A DNA stretch of 64,000 nt from Wocania_A spongiicola (GTDB taxonomy: Bacteria; Bacteroidota; Bacteroidia; Flavobacteriales; Flavobacteriaceae): positions 372,001 through 436,000 of the forward strand of contig NZ_JAMFLZ010000003.1 of NCBI RefSeq assembly GCF_023502325.1. The letters run 5' to 3'. This document shows positions 26,123 to 35,103 of this stretch, piece by piece. Under the pieces are notes generated by a model, which was not told the origin of the DNA, searched no databases, and worked only from the letters and a program-made list of their open reading frames with translations. How positions within the stretch are numbered: position 1 is the stretch's first letter; each line of letters starts with the position of its first letter. Both the position numbers and the translations under genes were made by a program.

Positions 26123-26821
26123 ATGAGTGTACATATTGAAGCAAAAAAAGGAGACATTGCTGAAACTATTTTACTCCCTGGTGACCCATTACGCGCAAAA
26201 TGGATTGCCGAAACTTTTTTTGAAAACCCTACCTGTTTTAATAAAATAAGAGGTATGTATGGCTATACTGGAACGTATAACGGAAATCGTATTTCGGTTA
26301 TGGGTACAGGTATGGGCGTTCCTTCAATATCTATTTATGCTCATGAACTCATTACTGAGTATGATGTTAAAAACTTAATTAGAGTTGGTAGTGCTGGCTC
26401 ATATCAAAAGCATATAAAAATAAGAGATATAGTTTTGGCTATGGCGGCGTCTTCAAACTCTGGTGTTAACGAATTGCGGTTTGGAGGCGCAGACTATGCT
26501 CCTACAGCTAACTTTGAATTATTTCAAAAAGCTGTAGACATAGCCAAAGAAAAAAATATTCCTTTAAAAGCGGGTAATGTTTTTACTTCGGATGAATTTT
26601 ATGCGGACGACTTTGAATCGTATAAAAAGTGGTCAAAATTTGGTGTGCTCTGTGTAGAAATGGAAACTGCTGGTTTATATACTGTAGCAGCAAAACATAA
26701 TGTAAACGCGCTGTCTATTTTAACAATATCCGACTCTTTAGTCACTGGAGAACGCACCACAAGTAAAGAAAGAGAAACAACTTTTAAAGAAATGATAGAA
26801 GTTGCTTTAGAATTAGCTTAA
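26123..26821 (+). CDS. deoD: Purine nucleoside phosphorylase, DeoD type
   Basis: 232-residue hexameric PNP that phosphorolyses purine (deoxy)nucleosides, feeding (deoxy)ribose-1-phosphate to the pathway that ends at DeoC. Family landmarks are [42 protein letters not shown] and the base-binding [12 protein letters not shown] with the catalytic SDSLVTGE loop. Full length. It lies in the same operon as deoC and the two genes that follow. Confidence 0.96.
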   Translation: MSVHIEAKKGDIAETILLPGDPLRAKWIAETFFENPTCFNKIRGMYGYTGTYNGNRISVMGTGMGVPSISIYAHELITEYDVKNLIRVGSAGSYQKHIKIRDIVLAMAASSNSGVNELRFGGADYAPTANFELFQKAVDIAKEKNIPLKAGNVFTSDEFYADDFESYKKWSKFGVLCVEMETAGLYTVAAKHNVNALSILTISDSLVTGERTTSKERETTFKEMIEVALELA

Positions 26822-26826
26822 TTCCT

Positions 26827-27378
26827 ATGATTTCAATTTCAGCTAACTTACATCTAGAAAATATTACCATAAATAATCAGAATAGCTTGATGGATTTAAT
26901 GCGAAAAATTTATCCACCTGCTTATAAACACTTATGGGTGAATGAGGATTGTAACTGGTATTTGAACCATTGTTTTTCAGAAGAAAATTTAAAGAATGAA
27001 TTAAGTGAAGCAAACGCTATTTACTGCTTTGTAATTCATAATTTAAAAAGAGTTGGCATTGTGCGCTATTTATATAATACTAGCACGAACGAAGTAGTCA
27101 AAAAAAATGCTACTTTTATACACAGAATTTACCTTAGCAATGAAGTACAAGGTAAAGGTATTGCTAAACAACTTTTTAGTTGGATAGAAAAACAAGCCAT
27201 TCAAAAACAGGATAAATTTTTATGGTTGAAAGCTATGGATACACAGCTACAAGCACTTAAATTTTACGAAAAACAAGGATTTAAAACTATTGACAAAATT
27301 AGCTTAGATTTTAACTTAATCCATCAACATTTAAGAGGTATGGTTGTTATGACTAAAGCACTTAATAACAAAATTTAA
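26827..27378 (+). CDS. GNAT family N-acetyltransferase
   Basis: 183 residues. The acetyl-CoA loop of GNAT proteins is visible as VQGKGIAKQLFSWIEKQA (about 120-138), followed by the terminal strand-helix FYEKQGFKTIDK. Substrate unknown. It begins 5 bp after deoD, so it is co-transcribed with nucleoside salvage genes. Cytoplasmic. Confidence 0.85.
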   Translation: MISISANLHLENITINNQNSLMDLMRKIYPPAYKHLWVNEDCNWYLNHCFSEENLKNELSEANAIYCFVIHNLKRVGIVRYLYNTSTNEVVKKNATFIHRIYLSNEVQGKGIAKQLFSWIEKQAIQKQDKFLWLKAMDTQLQALKFYEKQGFKTIDKISLDFNLIHQHLRGMVVMTKALNNKI

Positions 27379-27385
27379 AAACATT

Positions 27386-27895
27386 ATGAAACAGTTATTC
27401 ATTATAGGCTTCTTATTAATATTTACATTTCCTAGCTTTAGTCAAACTGAAGAATCTACTAAAACTACTACATATTACTTTATTCGTCATGCAGAAAAGG
27501 ATAGAAGTGATAAAACAAATAAAAACCCTCATTTAACTGAAGCTGGTAAAAAACGTGCTGAACGGTGGAATAATATCCTAAAGCATGTAAAATTTGACGC
27601 TGTATATTCAACCGATTATAACAGAACAAGAGAAACAGCAAAACCTACAGCTACAAAAAATGAGTTAGAATTAATACTTTACCACCCTCATAAACTTGAT
27701 AAAGAAGCATTTTTAAGTGACACTAAAAACAAAACTGTTCTTGTAGTTGGTCATAGCAATAGTACTCCTACGTTTGTAAATTCTATTTTAGGATATAAAA
27801 AATATGAACATATTGATGATAACAACAATGGTAACTTATACATTGTTACCATAATTGATGAAAAAATTATTGATCAAGTATTAGAAATTAATTAA
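27386..27895 (+). CDS. Secreted histidine phosphatase family protein (SixA/PGM-like)
   Basis: 169 residues with an N-terminal signal peptide (to about 20, PSFSQ). The branch-1 histidine phosphatase core is complete: YFIRHAEKDRSD with the catalytic His, VYSTDYNRTRETAKPTA with the arginine, and VLVVGHSNSTP with the second catalytic histidine. The short form resembles SixA-type phosphatases but is exported. Physiological substrate unknown. Its stop overlaps the stop of the convergent DUF6503-like gene by 8 bp. Confidence 0.87.
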   Translation: MKQLFIIGFLLIFTFPSFSQTEESTKTTTYYFIRHAEKDRSDKTNKNPHLTEAGKKRAERWNNILKHVKFDAVYSTDYNRTRETAKPTATKNELELILYHPHKLDKEAFLSDTKNKTVLVVGHSNSTPTFVNSILGYKKYEHIDDNNNGNLYIVTIIDEKIIDQVLEIN

Positions 27896-28625
27896 CCGAT
27901 ATATTTTCGAGTTCAATTTTAGAAAGTAATTGCAGTTTATCATTTTCAAAAAGTTCGTCTAGTTTTTCTAAAGTTGCTGAAGCCTCTTTTGGTTTATAGT
28001 TATTATAATCTACAAACCTAATGCCATTAACATAACGCTCATTATAAGCTTCTCTAAAGCGAAAACCTAAGCCATCAGGCTCTGCATATGAATAGGCAAT
28101 ATAAGCTGTTTTAAATGATTCCGCATCAACCCAATAAATAAATACATCATCAAAATCTTCTCCACCACCCTCTTGATTAAAGGTAACTTTGATTTTATAA
28201 TAATACTTTCCTTTTAACTTAACTTTGTCCAAATACTGTTTGTTAACGGCAGCGTCATTCAAACCATATGGCAATACCGAAAAATAGTGGACAGAATTTA
28301 CAGAAGCAGAATATCTTGGAATCATACTATCTGCCACTTTTACTAATTCGCTATTAATGTAGCGTTCAAACCCTTCGTTAGACAATATATCTTTTATAAC
28401 ATTAAGAGAGTCTTTAAGCTCTCTTTCTAATTGATACGTTCCTTTACTGCGTATAGCTTTATAATGTCTCTTTCTAAAATTAAAATTGATGGTAGAATTA
28501 TTTGTTTTTTTACCTCCAGAAATCTCAATAGATTTATCAATAATACTTTGAGCATTAATAGAGTCTTCCTTTTTACAGCCAACAAAAAGGACCGTTATTA
28601 TTACAACTAATAAAAATTTACGCAT
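27888..28625 (-). CDS. DUF6503-like lipoprotein
   Basis: 245-residue lipoprotein (MRKFLLVVIITVLFVGC, Cys17). The mature protein has an N-terminal helix IIDKSIEISGG, then a beta-rich fold with GKYYYKIKVTFNQEGGGEDF and DDVFIYWVDAESF, closing with RYVNGIRFVDYNNYKP. This looks like the LolA/outer-membrane lipoprotein-like DUF6503 group seen in Flavobacteriaceae beside deoC; the function is unknown. Convergent with the histidine phosphatase. Confidence 0.68.
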   Translation of the reverse strand: MRKFLLVVIITVLFVGCKKEDSINAQSIIDKSIEISGGKKTNNSTINFNFRKRHYKAIRSKGTYQLERELKDSLNVIKDILSNEGFERYINSELVKVADSMIPRYSASVNSVHYFSVLPYGLNDAAVNKQYLDKVKLKGKYYYKIKVTFNQEGGGEDFDDVFIYWVDAESFKTAYIAYSYAEPDGLGFRFREAYNERYVNGIRFVDYNNYKPKEASATLEKLDELFENDKLQLLSKIELENISVN

Positions 28626-28689
28626 TATACTTTTTTAATATGTGTCGTAAAACTATGCAATACTTACCCTAAAGTAGTATAAAATTTTC

Positions 28690-29538
28690 TTAATATTTAA
28701 CTAATTCAAATGCAATGTTTTGACCTGTAAACTTTTGTGCCAAAACATTTATTGAAGTTTCCTTAAGCTGTAATACTCTAGGATAGCCACCCGTAGTTTG
28801 GCAATCTCTCATTAAAGCAATAAGTGTTCCAGATGGTGTTAGTTGTATTGTGCCTGGAAGCACAGAAGATGTGATTATAGGTGATAAGTCATTATCTAGA
28901 GTTTCATTTAATTGATAAGCCATTCTATTGTTTTCTTTTGAAATAGTAAATGTAGTTGAAAGCAGTTTTTCCTGTTGTTCAACCGAAAGTAAATCAAATT
29001 CGGGCCCTTTAAAAACCTTAATATATTTTGAATCAAAATAACTCATATTTACTTTAATACTAGCATGCTTTATACTGTTTATAACAGAATCAGATATTGA
29101 TAACTCATCATTTTTACTAAGTACAAACTGACCTGTAACCCCTTTATACATACTTCGGCTATTCATAATAGTTTCAGTGTTAAACCCACCATAAACAGCT
29201 AAATAACTTCTAAACCCAGAATTAAGCTTTCCAAAAGACAAAGTATCTCCAGCTCTTACAGAAATACTTTTATAAAGTTTTATTTCAATTGAGTTGAGTT
29301 GTGGTGACATATCTGCCCCAGAAATACAAATATTAGTATCACTACCAAAGTATAGAGTTGCTCCAGTCATAGTCATCTCTATAACTGCATCATTTTCATT
29401 GTTTCCCAAAATAGCATTAGCAATTGATGCTGAATATGAATCCATAACTCCAGAATTCGGTACACCATAATGTTGATACCCTATTCTGCCTAAATCTTGA
29501 ATGGTTGAGAAAAACCCAGATTTAATAACTTTAATCAT
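28690..29538 (-). CDS. pxpC: 5-oxoprolinase subunit C (biotin-dependent carboxyltransferase-like)
   Basis: 282 residues from the ATG at 29538; an upstream GTG at 29550 is also in frame but would overlap pxpB more. Family of KipA/PxpC: SGFFSTIQDLGRIGYQHYGV at the N-terminus, NSGVMDSYSASIAN, then ATLYFGSDTNICISGADMSP, and TPSGTLIALMRDCQTTGGYP at the end. With PxpA and PxpB it forms the prokaryotic ATP-dependent 5-oxoprolinase that opens pyroglutamate to glutamate. Overlaps pxpB by 8 bp. Confidence 0.92.
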   Translation of the reverse strand: MIKVIKSGFFSTIQDLGRIGYQHYGVPNSGVMDSYSASIANAILGNNENDAVIEMTMTGATLYFGSDTNICISGADMSPQLNSIEIKLYKSISVRAGDTLSFGKLNSGFRSYLAVYGGFNTETIMNSRSMYKGVTGQFVLSKNDELSISDSVINSIKHASIKVNMSYFDSKYIKVFKGPEFDLLSVEQQEKLLSTTFTISKENNRMAYQLNETLDNDLSPIITSSVLPGTIQLTPSGTLIALMRDCQTTGGYPRVLQLKETSINVLAQKFTGQNIAFELVKY

Positions 29539-30262
29539 ACAAAACCTCACTTTCTATTTGGTAAACACCAGCATTGACCAGAGTTTTTATATCATGATAT
29601 TTTTTTAATGAAATTGGGCAAAACTTTATACGATCTCCAGATTTAGCAAAACAAGGAGGCTTAGTTGTTGCATCAAAAAAAGATATTGGAGTGTTTCCAA
29701 TAATATTCCAACCACCTGGACTCTCGTTAGGATAAATACCAGTTTGATTTCCTCCAATCGCTACTGACCCCTTTTCTATTTTTAATCTAGGAGATTCTTT
29801 TCGTGGAAAATTTAGAGCTTCGTCTAAGCCACCTAAATACAAAAACCCTGGCAAAAACCCTATGAAGTAAACCGTATAGACTGCTTGCGAATGGCGCTTT
29901 ATAATATCTTCTTTTGAAATGTTTTTAGTTTGCGAAATTGATTCCAAATCAATACCCAAATTGGCATCATAACATACAGGAATTTTCCACTGTTTAAAAA
30001 TAGATTTTGTAAGCTTTTCCTTTTGCTTATAAATTCTTTTCAGTAGAGATATTTGGTTATTAAAATCAATTGAAAAATAATTGTAAATAATTAACAATGA
30101 ATTATATGTGTGACTTATATTAACAATTAGTTTAATATCATTTTTTAATATTTTGTCTTTAAAAGACAATACATTAAACAGTATTTCTTCATCAATTAGT
30201 GATGGCCATTCAATTAAAATTGAACGTTCTCCATAAGGTTTATATATAAGGTCAAAAGCCAT
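29531..30262 (-). CDS. pxpB: 5-oxoprolinase subunit B
   Basis: 243 residues of the KipI/PxpB family. The core motif VYTVYFIGFLPGFLYLGGLD and the following FPRKESPRLKIEKGSVAIGG and GIYPNESPGGWNIIG are characteristic. It forms the B-C complex of 5-oxoprolinase. Starts 6 bp after pxpA and overlaps pxpC by 8 bp. Confidence 0.92.
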   Translation of the reverse strand: MAFDLIYKPYGERSILIEWPSLIDEEILFNVLSFKDKILKNDIKLIVNISHTYNSLLIIYNYFSIDFNNQISLLKRIYKQKEKLTKSIFKQWKIPVCYDANLGIDLESISQTKNISKEDIIKRHSQAVYTVYFIGFLPGFLYLGGLDEALNFPRKESPRLKIEKGSVAIGGNQTGIYPNESPGGWNIIGNTPISFFDATTKPPCFAKSGDRIKFCPISLKKYHDIKTLVNAGVYQIESEVLYD

Positions 30263-30268
30263 ATAAAG

Positions 30269-31009
30269 TTAAGCAATATCTATCCCTTTTGTTTTTAGAT
30301 TAGCGTTTAGGGTTTTTACTAAATTTACTGCTCCAAGATGATCTCCATGGATACAAAATGTATCTGCTTTAATTGCTATTTCTGCACCATTAATTACCTT
30401 TACTTTTTGAGTTGTAATCATTCTATAAACATGGTCAAACAAAGTTTCACTATCATCAATTAAAGCATATGCTTTGTTTCTTGGCACTAAGGTTAAATCT
30501 GCATTATAATTTCTATCAGCAAAAGCTTCGTAAATTATTGATACATCGTTTTTAATTGCAATATCAGCAATTACCGACTTATACGGCACATACAATTTTA
30601 TTGGCAATGCTATGCTTTTTATAGCTTCAATAATAGTTTTAGCAACCTTTTCGTCTACAGCTGCCAAATTATAAAGCGCACCATGGGGTTTGATATGATA
30701 GAGTCTTGCGTGCTCTTCCTTTAAAACACATAGCAAGTCTCTTATTTGTTTTTTTATCGATTTGTATAAAACTACAGAAGGTATTTCCATTGGCAATCTA
30801 CCAAAGTTTTCTTTATCAGGAAACGACGGATGTGCACCTATCTTTACGCCATGTTCTTTAGCTAATCTTACAGCTTTCCTCATGGTTTCTGCATCACCTG
30901 CATGACCTCCACAAGCTATATTACAGCTAGAGATATAAGGCATCAATTGAGATTCGTTACCAACACCTTCACCTAAATCTACATTGATATCAATCTTAAA
31001 ATTTTGCAC
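30269..31009 (-). CDS. pxpA: 5-oxoprolinase subunit A (LamB/YcsF family)
   Basis: 246 residues. DINVDLGEGVGNESQLMPYI, SSCNIACGGHAGDAETM, GAHPSFPDKENFGRLPM and IKPHGALYNLA are the family signatures of the amidohydrolase-like A subunit, which performs the ATP-dependent hydrolysis step. It starts with GTG; the stop of the upstream transporter and this start share a base (TAGTG), so translation is coupled. First of the three subunits. Confidence 0.93.
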   Translation of the reverse strand: MQNFKIDINVDLGEGVGNESQLMPYISSCNIACGGHAGDAETMRKAVRLAKEHGVKIGAHPSFPDKENFGRLPMEIPSVVLYKSIKKQIRDLLCVLKEEHARLYHIKPHGALYNLAAVDEKVAKTIIEAIKSIALPIKLYVPYKSVIADIAIKNDVSIIYEAFADRNYNADLTLVPRNKAYALIDDSETLFDHVYRMITTQKVKVINGAEIAIKADTFCIHGDHLGAVNLVKTLNANLKTKGIDIA

Positions 31010-32241
31010 TAAAAAAGGTTTAAATGAAATACTTTATTAAGCGTAGCTAGCGATAGTAAGATACTAATTCCTAAGATAATAAATCCAAAAAGGTTTTGCT
31101 TTACATTGTTTTTATGAATTCCTAAAACCGATTGTTTATTCATAATCCAAATTAAAAACCCAGCAATAACAGGCAGCAAGATACCGTTAGCCACCTGAGC
31201 AAATTTTATAATCTCTATGGATTTTATTCCTATAGAAGAAGATATAACTCCTACTAACAAAATAAACATCCAAACTGCTCTAAATTTTTTTGCTTTCATG
31301 TTGGTTGACCAACCTAAACATCCACTTGCTACAAAAGCCGCTGCCAAAGGTGCAGTTATAGCACTTGTAATACCAGCTGCAAACAACCCAATTGCTAAGA
31401 AGTATTTTGCAAAGCTACCAAACAAAGGCTCTAACCCTTTGGCTAAATCTGCCGCATTACTTATATCTTGAGTTTGAATAGAAGCCGCTGAAATAATTAT
31501 ACACATAGATACTAACCCTCCTAAAACAACTGCTATTATAGTGTCTTTTCTAGCAAATTTTAAATCCGCTTTATGATGCCACTTCTCTTTTACTAAGGAT
31601 GCATGCAAAAACAGGTTATAGGGTACAACTGTTGTGCCTATTAATGCAATAATGGTTAAAATACTATCTTTTGGGAATTTAGGGATAAAAGCACCTTTTA
31701 AAATTTCTGAAATATTTGGTTTAGTAATAATAGCAGTAATCAAAAAAGCTATACTCATTAATATTACTAGGGATACTAACACTTTTTCTAATAGTTTATA
31801 ATTGCCAATATATAACAAAACAAAAGCGACAAAACCTATAACAATACTTAGCAAATTAATAGACAGACCAGCAACAGAAATACTTGGTTTGCCTACAATA
31901 GTTTCTAAACCTAAAACCCCGCCACTAATATTTCCTGCTTCGTAAGCTGTATTGCCAATAACAATAGCCGAAAGTATTAATATAATAGCCAAGGTTTTAA
32001 AAACTGGGTTTTTAATTTCGCTTCTTATAACTTCTGATAATCCTTTTTGAGAAATAATCCCTAGTCTAGCTGCCATTTCTTGTAAAACAACAGTGGCAAT
32101 AATAGAGAGTAACATAGCCCAAAGCAATGCATAACCAAAACCTACACCAGCTAACGTGCAAACGGTTACTGTACCAGGGCCAATAAAAGCCGCTGCTACT
32201 AATGGACCTGGACCAATGTTTTTGAACCAGTTTTTAATCAT
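31009..32241 (-). CDS. Nramp-family transporter of the 5-oxoproline operon, metal motif changed
   Basis: 410 residues, about 11 membrane helices. It is homologous to Nramp divalent-metal carriers, but the metal-binding motifs differ: helix 1 has FIGPGTVTV (residues 20-28; GPGT in place of DPGN) and helix 6 has TTVVPYNLFLH (VPYN at 206-209 in place of MPHN). The Asp, Asn, Met and His metal ligands are therefore changed while the unwound GPG and N are kept. The same subgroup is found with pxp genes in other bacteria (Bacillus ycsG beside ycsF). Likely a carrier of 5-oxoproline or a related compound, not of metals (inference). It overlaps DUF2891 by ATGA and pxpA by TAGTG. Confidence 0.85.
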   Translation of the reverse strand: MIKNWFKNIGPGPLVAAAFIGPGTVTVCTLAGVGFGYALLWAMLLSIIATVVLQEMAARLGIISQKGLSEVIRSEIKNPVFKTLAIILILSAIVIGNTAYEAGNISGGVLGLETIVGKPSISVAGLSINLLSIVIGFVAFVLLYIGNYKLLEKVLVSLVILMSIAFLITAIITKPNISEILKGAFIPKFPKDSILTIIALIGTTVVPYNLFLHASLVKEKWHHKADLKFARKDTIIAVVLGGLVSMCIIISAASIQTQDISNAADLAKGLEPLFGSFAKYFLAIGLFAAGITSAITAPLAAAFVASGCLGWSTNMKAKKFRAVWMFILLVGVISSSIGIKSIEIIKFAQVANGILLPVIAGFLIWIMNKQSVLGIHKNNVKQNLFGFIILGISILLSLATLNKVFHLNLF

Positions 32242-33371
32242 TCCGAAGTTGAATTAAGCGCATAAATAGCAAAACTACCTAACCAGTGTCCACCCTCATA
32301 ACTATCGCCTACAATACTTGGTAACGAATAGTTTATGTGATGATTCGCAATATTTTTAAGATGCTTATATTCAGGTAAATCTTCAGCAATTTTATTTAAA
32401 CTCCACGCTCGTGAAAAATTAACACCATCTAAATGCACCAACTTCCCATCAGACCTATCGGATACTACTCCTGTTTCCAACTTAAAATTTTCATCTTTTA
32501 ATTGCGGTAGAAAAACGTTCAACCAAATTTTAAATTCTTCTATTGGCAAAACACGCTTCATTAAAGCAGCTTCTTCTAAGCAAGGTGATAAAAAATCGAA
32601 CCCACCAGGTTCCCATGTTATTGGACAACCACTATCTTTCATATAAAAATCTTTGGCGCGTTGTTCTATCATGCTTTTTAAAACTACATTATTTACTGTA
32701 TTAGCATAATCCCATGCAAAGGATAGCCCGAAAGCAGTGTTTGGGTGCTCGCCAACTCGAATTGGATAATTTAGTTTTGGTAGAAACTCTATGTATTTCC
32801 CAACAATTAAATCGGTTAGAGGTTGCAAATTGGTTTCTAAAGTTCGTGCGGTTGCATCGTCCCATGTATATAATTCTTCGGCAAGTTTAAGCAACCATGC
32901 CCAGCCATAAGTTCGTTCGTACGATTTGTTGTGTTTGCCATAAAAATACTGCACTTCGGCCTCTATGTTTTCTTTTGATATGTTTTTTAACAAGCGTTGT
33001 TTAATATCTTCTGAATTATCAACATTAGGGAATTGCTTTAGCAAACTTACCAAGCTCCAATGCCCATGAACCGATGAATGCCAATCGAAACATCCATAAA
33101 ACGCTGGATGCAATGCACTAGGAGATTTTAAATCTTCATCACCACCTAAAGTTTGTGATAACTTGTTTGGATATTCTGTATTAATACAATGCAAAGGCAA
33201 TTGCGCTAAGGTATTTGCACCTTTTAAATTGAGTTTTGGAATACCAACAATAGGTTTTTGATTTGATGGCGAAGCTGATGTTATAACAGATTCAATTTCT
33301 TGTTTACTTTCTTTTGAATTATTACAGCTTAGGATTAAAACTGCCAGTAATATCGTAAAGTTTCTTTTCAT
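32238..33371 (-). CDS. DUF2891 lipoprotein
   Basis: 377 residues; lipobox ILSC at about Cys16. The family DUF2891 is recognised by HPAFYGCFDWHSSVHGHWSL near residue 93 and GWAWLLKLAEELYTWDD in an all-helical (alpha/alpha toroid-like) domain. No reaction is known. Its stop overlaps the Nramp-like start by 4 bp, so it belongs to the 5-oxoproline operon; it may act on glutamyl or pyroglutamyl compounds in the periplasm (inference). Confidence 0.83.
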   Translation of the reverse strand: MKRNFTILLAVLILSCNNSKESKQEIESVITSASPSNQKPIVGIPKLNLKGANTLAQLPLHCINTEYPNKLSQTLGGDEDLKSPSALHPAFYGCFDWHSSVHGHWSLVSLLKQFPNVDNSEDIKQRLLKNISKENIEAEVQYFYGKHNKSYERTYGWAWLLKLAEELYTWDDATARTLETNLQPLTDLIVGKYIEFLPKLNYPIRVGEHPNTAFGLSFAWDYANTVNNVVLKSMIEQRAKDFYMKDSGCPITWEPGGFDFLSPCLEEAALMKRVLPIEEFKIWLNVFLPQLKDENFKLETGVVSDRSDGKLVHLDGVNFSRAWSLNKIAEDLPEYKHLKNIANHHINYSLPSIVGDSYEGGHWLGSFAIYALNSTSE

Positions 33372-33383
33372 TATTATAATAAG

Positions 33384-33815
33384 TTAATGTTTTTTAAGTT
33401 CCCAATTACCAGAATATATTTCTTCCACATCTCCATCAATAAATTGTTCAACAATATATGTAATTTCCCATTTCCCTTTGTATGCTTTTGAATGTATATC
33501 AAATTCTCCATAATAATTTACATCAGGATGCGAAACCTGTTTGTCTACAACTATTTCATCATTTTCATTAAGAAAATATGTGTAAGGATATTTCATTACG
33601 AAGCTTATAAAATTATTTTCAAAAAACCCTTTAACCTTAACAGGTTCGTCAAAATACTTCTTAGACTCTTCGTCATGAGCAGTCCCTTCAAAAGAATGAT
33701 TATTAACAAAGATATTAATCTCGAATTCAACTTCTCTAAAACTTGCTAATGAAGAATATTCGTCTTCATAAGAAAAAAAACCTTTCCAAATTTCATTATT
33801 AGAAACTATTCTCAT
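33384..33815 (-). CDS. Hypothetical beta-rich protein
   Basis: 143 residues, no signal peptide, acidic. Alternating beta strands are predicted: VEFEINIFVNNHSFEGTA, ISFVMKYPYTYFLNENDEIV and YYGEFDIHSKAYKGKWEITY with a terminal GNWELKKH. The G-x-W / Y-x-G-x-W pattern recalls small lipocalin-like or immunity-type beta barrels. I recognise no family. Ends 12 bp before DUF2891, possibly the first gene of that transcript. Confidence 0.6.
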   Translation of the reverse strand: MRIVSNNEIWKGFFSYEDEYSSLASFREVEFEINIFVNNHSFEGTAHDEESKKYFDEPVKVKGFFENNFISFVMKYPYTYFLNENDEIVVDKQVSHPDVNYYGEFDIHSKAYKGKWEITYIVEQFIDGDVEEIYSGNWELKKH

Positions 33816-33883
33816 TTACTAAAACATAATCAATTACCCAACTAATCTACTTTATCTATACATGCTAACTATAGTCATAAACT

Positions 33884-35083
33884 TTAATTAACTGTATCAA
33901 AACAATCATCGCTTATTTTGTAATAACCGTTCAAATCATTTCCATCAAAACAGTCAGAAAAATTGTTATATAAATTCTTTTCATAATCCTTTAAGTTACC
34001 ATTTTTCAACTTTTCAAGTACTGAAGTATGAATTTTCAGCTTTCCATTGTTATAAGTACTACTATCAGAATATTTTTTTAAATTTCTACTTCTGTTACGA
34101 CTTATTACTTTCATAATAGAATACCTACCATTATGAGATTCTGATTCGTAATCTGAATACGTTTTAGTTTCTTTTTTAAGAATGCAAAACCTATCGATTT
34201 TTTTAATCATCCAATTTAAAGAATAGTTTGGTATAAAAGTATTTTTATATCCACCACCAACATCTGAATGAGCTCCAAAAAACCAGACTTCTTCTACCTT
34301 TTTATCAATATCTATTGGTTTTTTACATTTCTCGAATAAATGTTTTTCGGTTAATAAAATAGGTGTAAACAAATAGGCTCGCTGATCGTTTAATGATAAA
34401 GCATGAGCTGCTTTTTTTACATTACATAATTGATCGTTGTAGCGCGTATTTGGGCGTTTGTAATCTTCTTTAGAATTTGGTAAACCTAAAGCTTCAACTG
34501 TATCCCATAAGCCCATAAACTCAATATTCACATCAGTTTGAGATTTAAAATTTTTAAATTTTTTCACAATCTCTTCCCTTCTTTCATCTGCGCTTGCATT
34601 TTTCTCTTTATAGGTTCTGTATAATTTTTTTATTGTTTCCTTTTTTTTCTTTTTGTCTAGTTTCGATAAATCAAAAACTCCTGCAACATCTACAAATCCT
34701 GCTAATATTCTTGCTGCATAAGCACCTCTACTAAAACCAAAAATATAAATTTCGTCTTTATTTTCTTTTTTATAATTATCTACCAAAAATTGATACGCAA
34801 TACGAACATCTTCGCCAATCCCCCAGCCTGTCGCCAAACCAATAACCTTACCCTTAGTTCCTACTCCTTCTATATATACTGCTTGAATATTTTTATTTTC
34901 TTGAAGTGTAACCAAATTATACAACTTAGCAATATTTGTGTTACTAGATTCACTATTTCCAGTACCATCAATAAACACTAAAAGCTTTTTAGGTTTGCTA
35001 TTAGCTTTTAATGGTAAATGGTATACTGCCTTGCCGCAGCTAAAAAATAAACAAGTAAAAAGTAGTAAAAAAAATGCTCTCAT
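33884..35083 (-). CDS. DUF2235 lipoprotein hydrolase
   Basis: 399 residues from the ATG at 35083, which gives MRAFFLLLFTCLFFSC with a lipobox; a longer frame to 35116 is open but would overlap comM. Alpha/beta hydrolase of the DUF2235 family: KLLVFIDGTGNSESSNTNI at the start, nucleophile in IFGFSRGAYAARILAG, acid in MGLWDTVEALGLPNS and the final FGAHSDVGGGY. The family includes T6SS phospholipase-type effectors, but this one is a probable surface lipoprotein with no T6SS genes near. Substrate unknown. Confidence 0.85.
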   Translation of the reverse strand: MRAFFLLLFTCLFFSCGKAVYHLPLKANSKPKKLLVFIDGTGNSESSNTNIAKLYNLVTLQENKNIQAVYIEGVGTKGKVIGLATGWGIGEDVRIAYQFLVDNYKKENKDEIYIFGFSRGAYAARILAGFVDVAGVFDLSKLDKKKKKETIKKLYRTYKEKNASADERREEIVKKFKNFKSQTDVNIEFMGLWDTVEALGLPNSKEDYKRPNTRYNDQLCNVKKAAHALSLNDQRAYLFTPILLTEKHLFEKCKKPIDIDKKVEEVWFFGAHSDVGGGYKNTFIPNYSLNWMIKKIDRFCILKKETKTYSDYESESHNGRYSIMKVISRNRSRNLKKYSDSSTYNNGKLKIHTSVLEKLKNGNLKDYEKNLYNNFSDCFDGNDLNGYYKISDDCFDTVN

Positions 35084-35103
35084 ATATAATGATATAATAA
35101 TAC

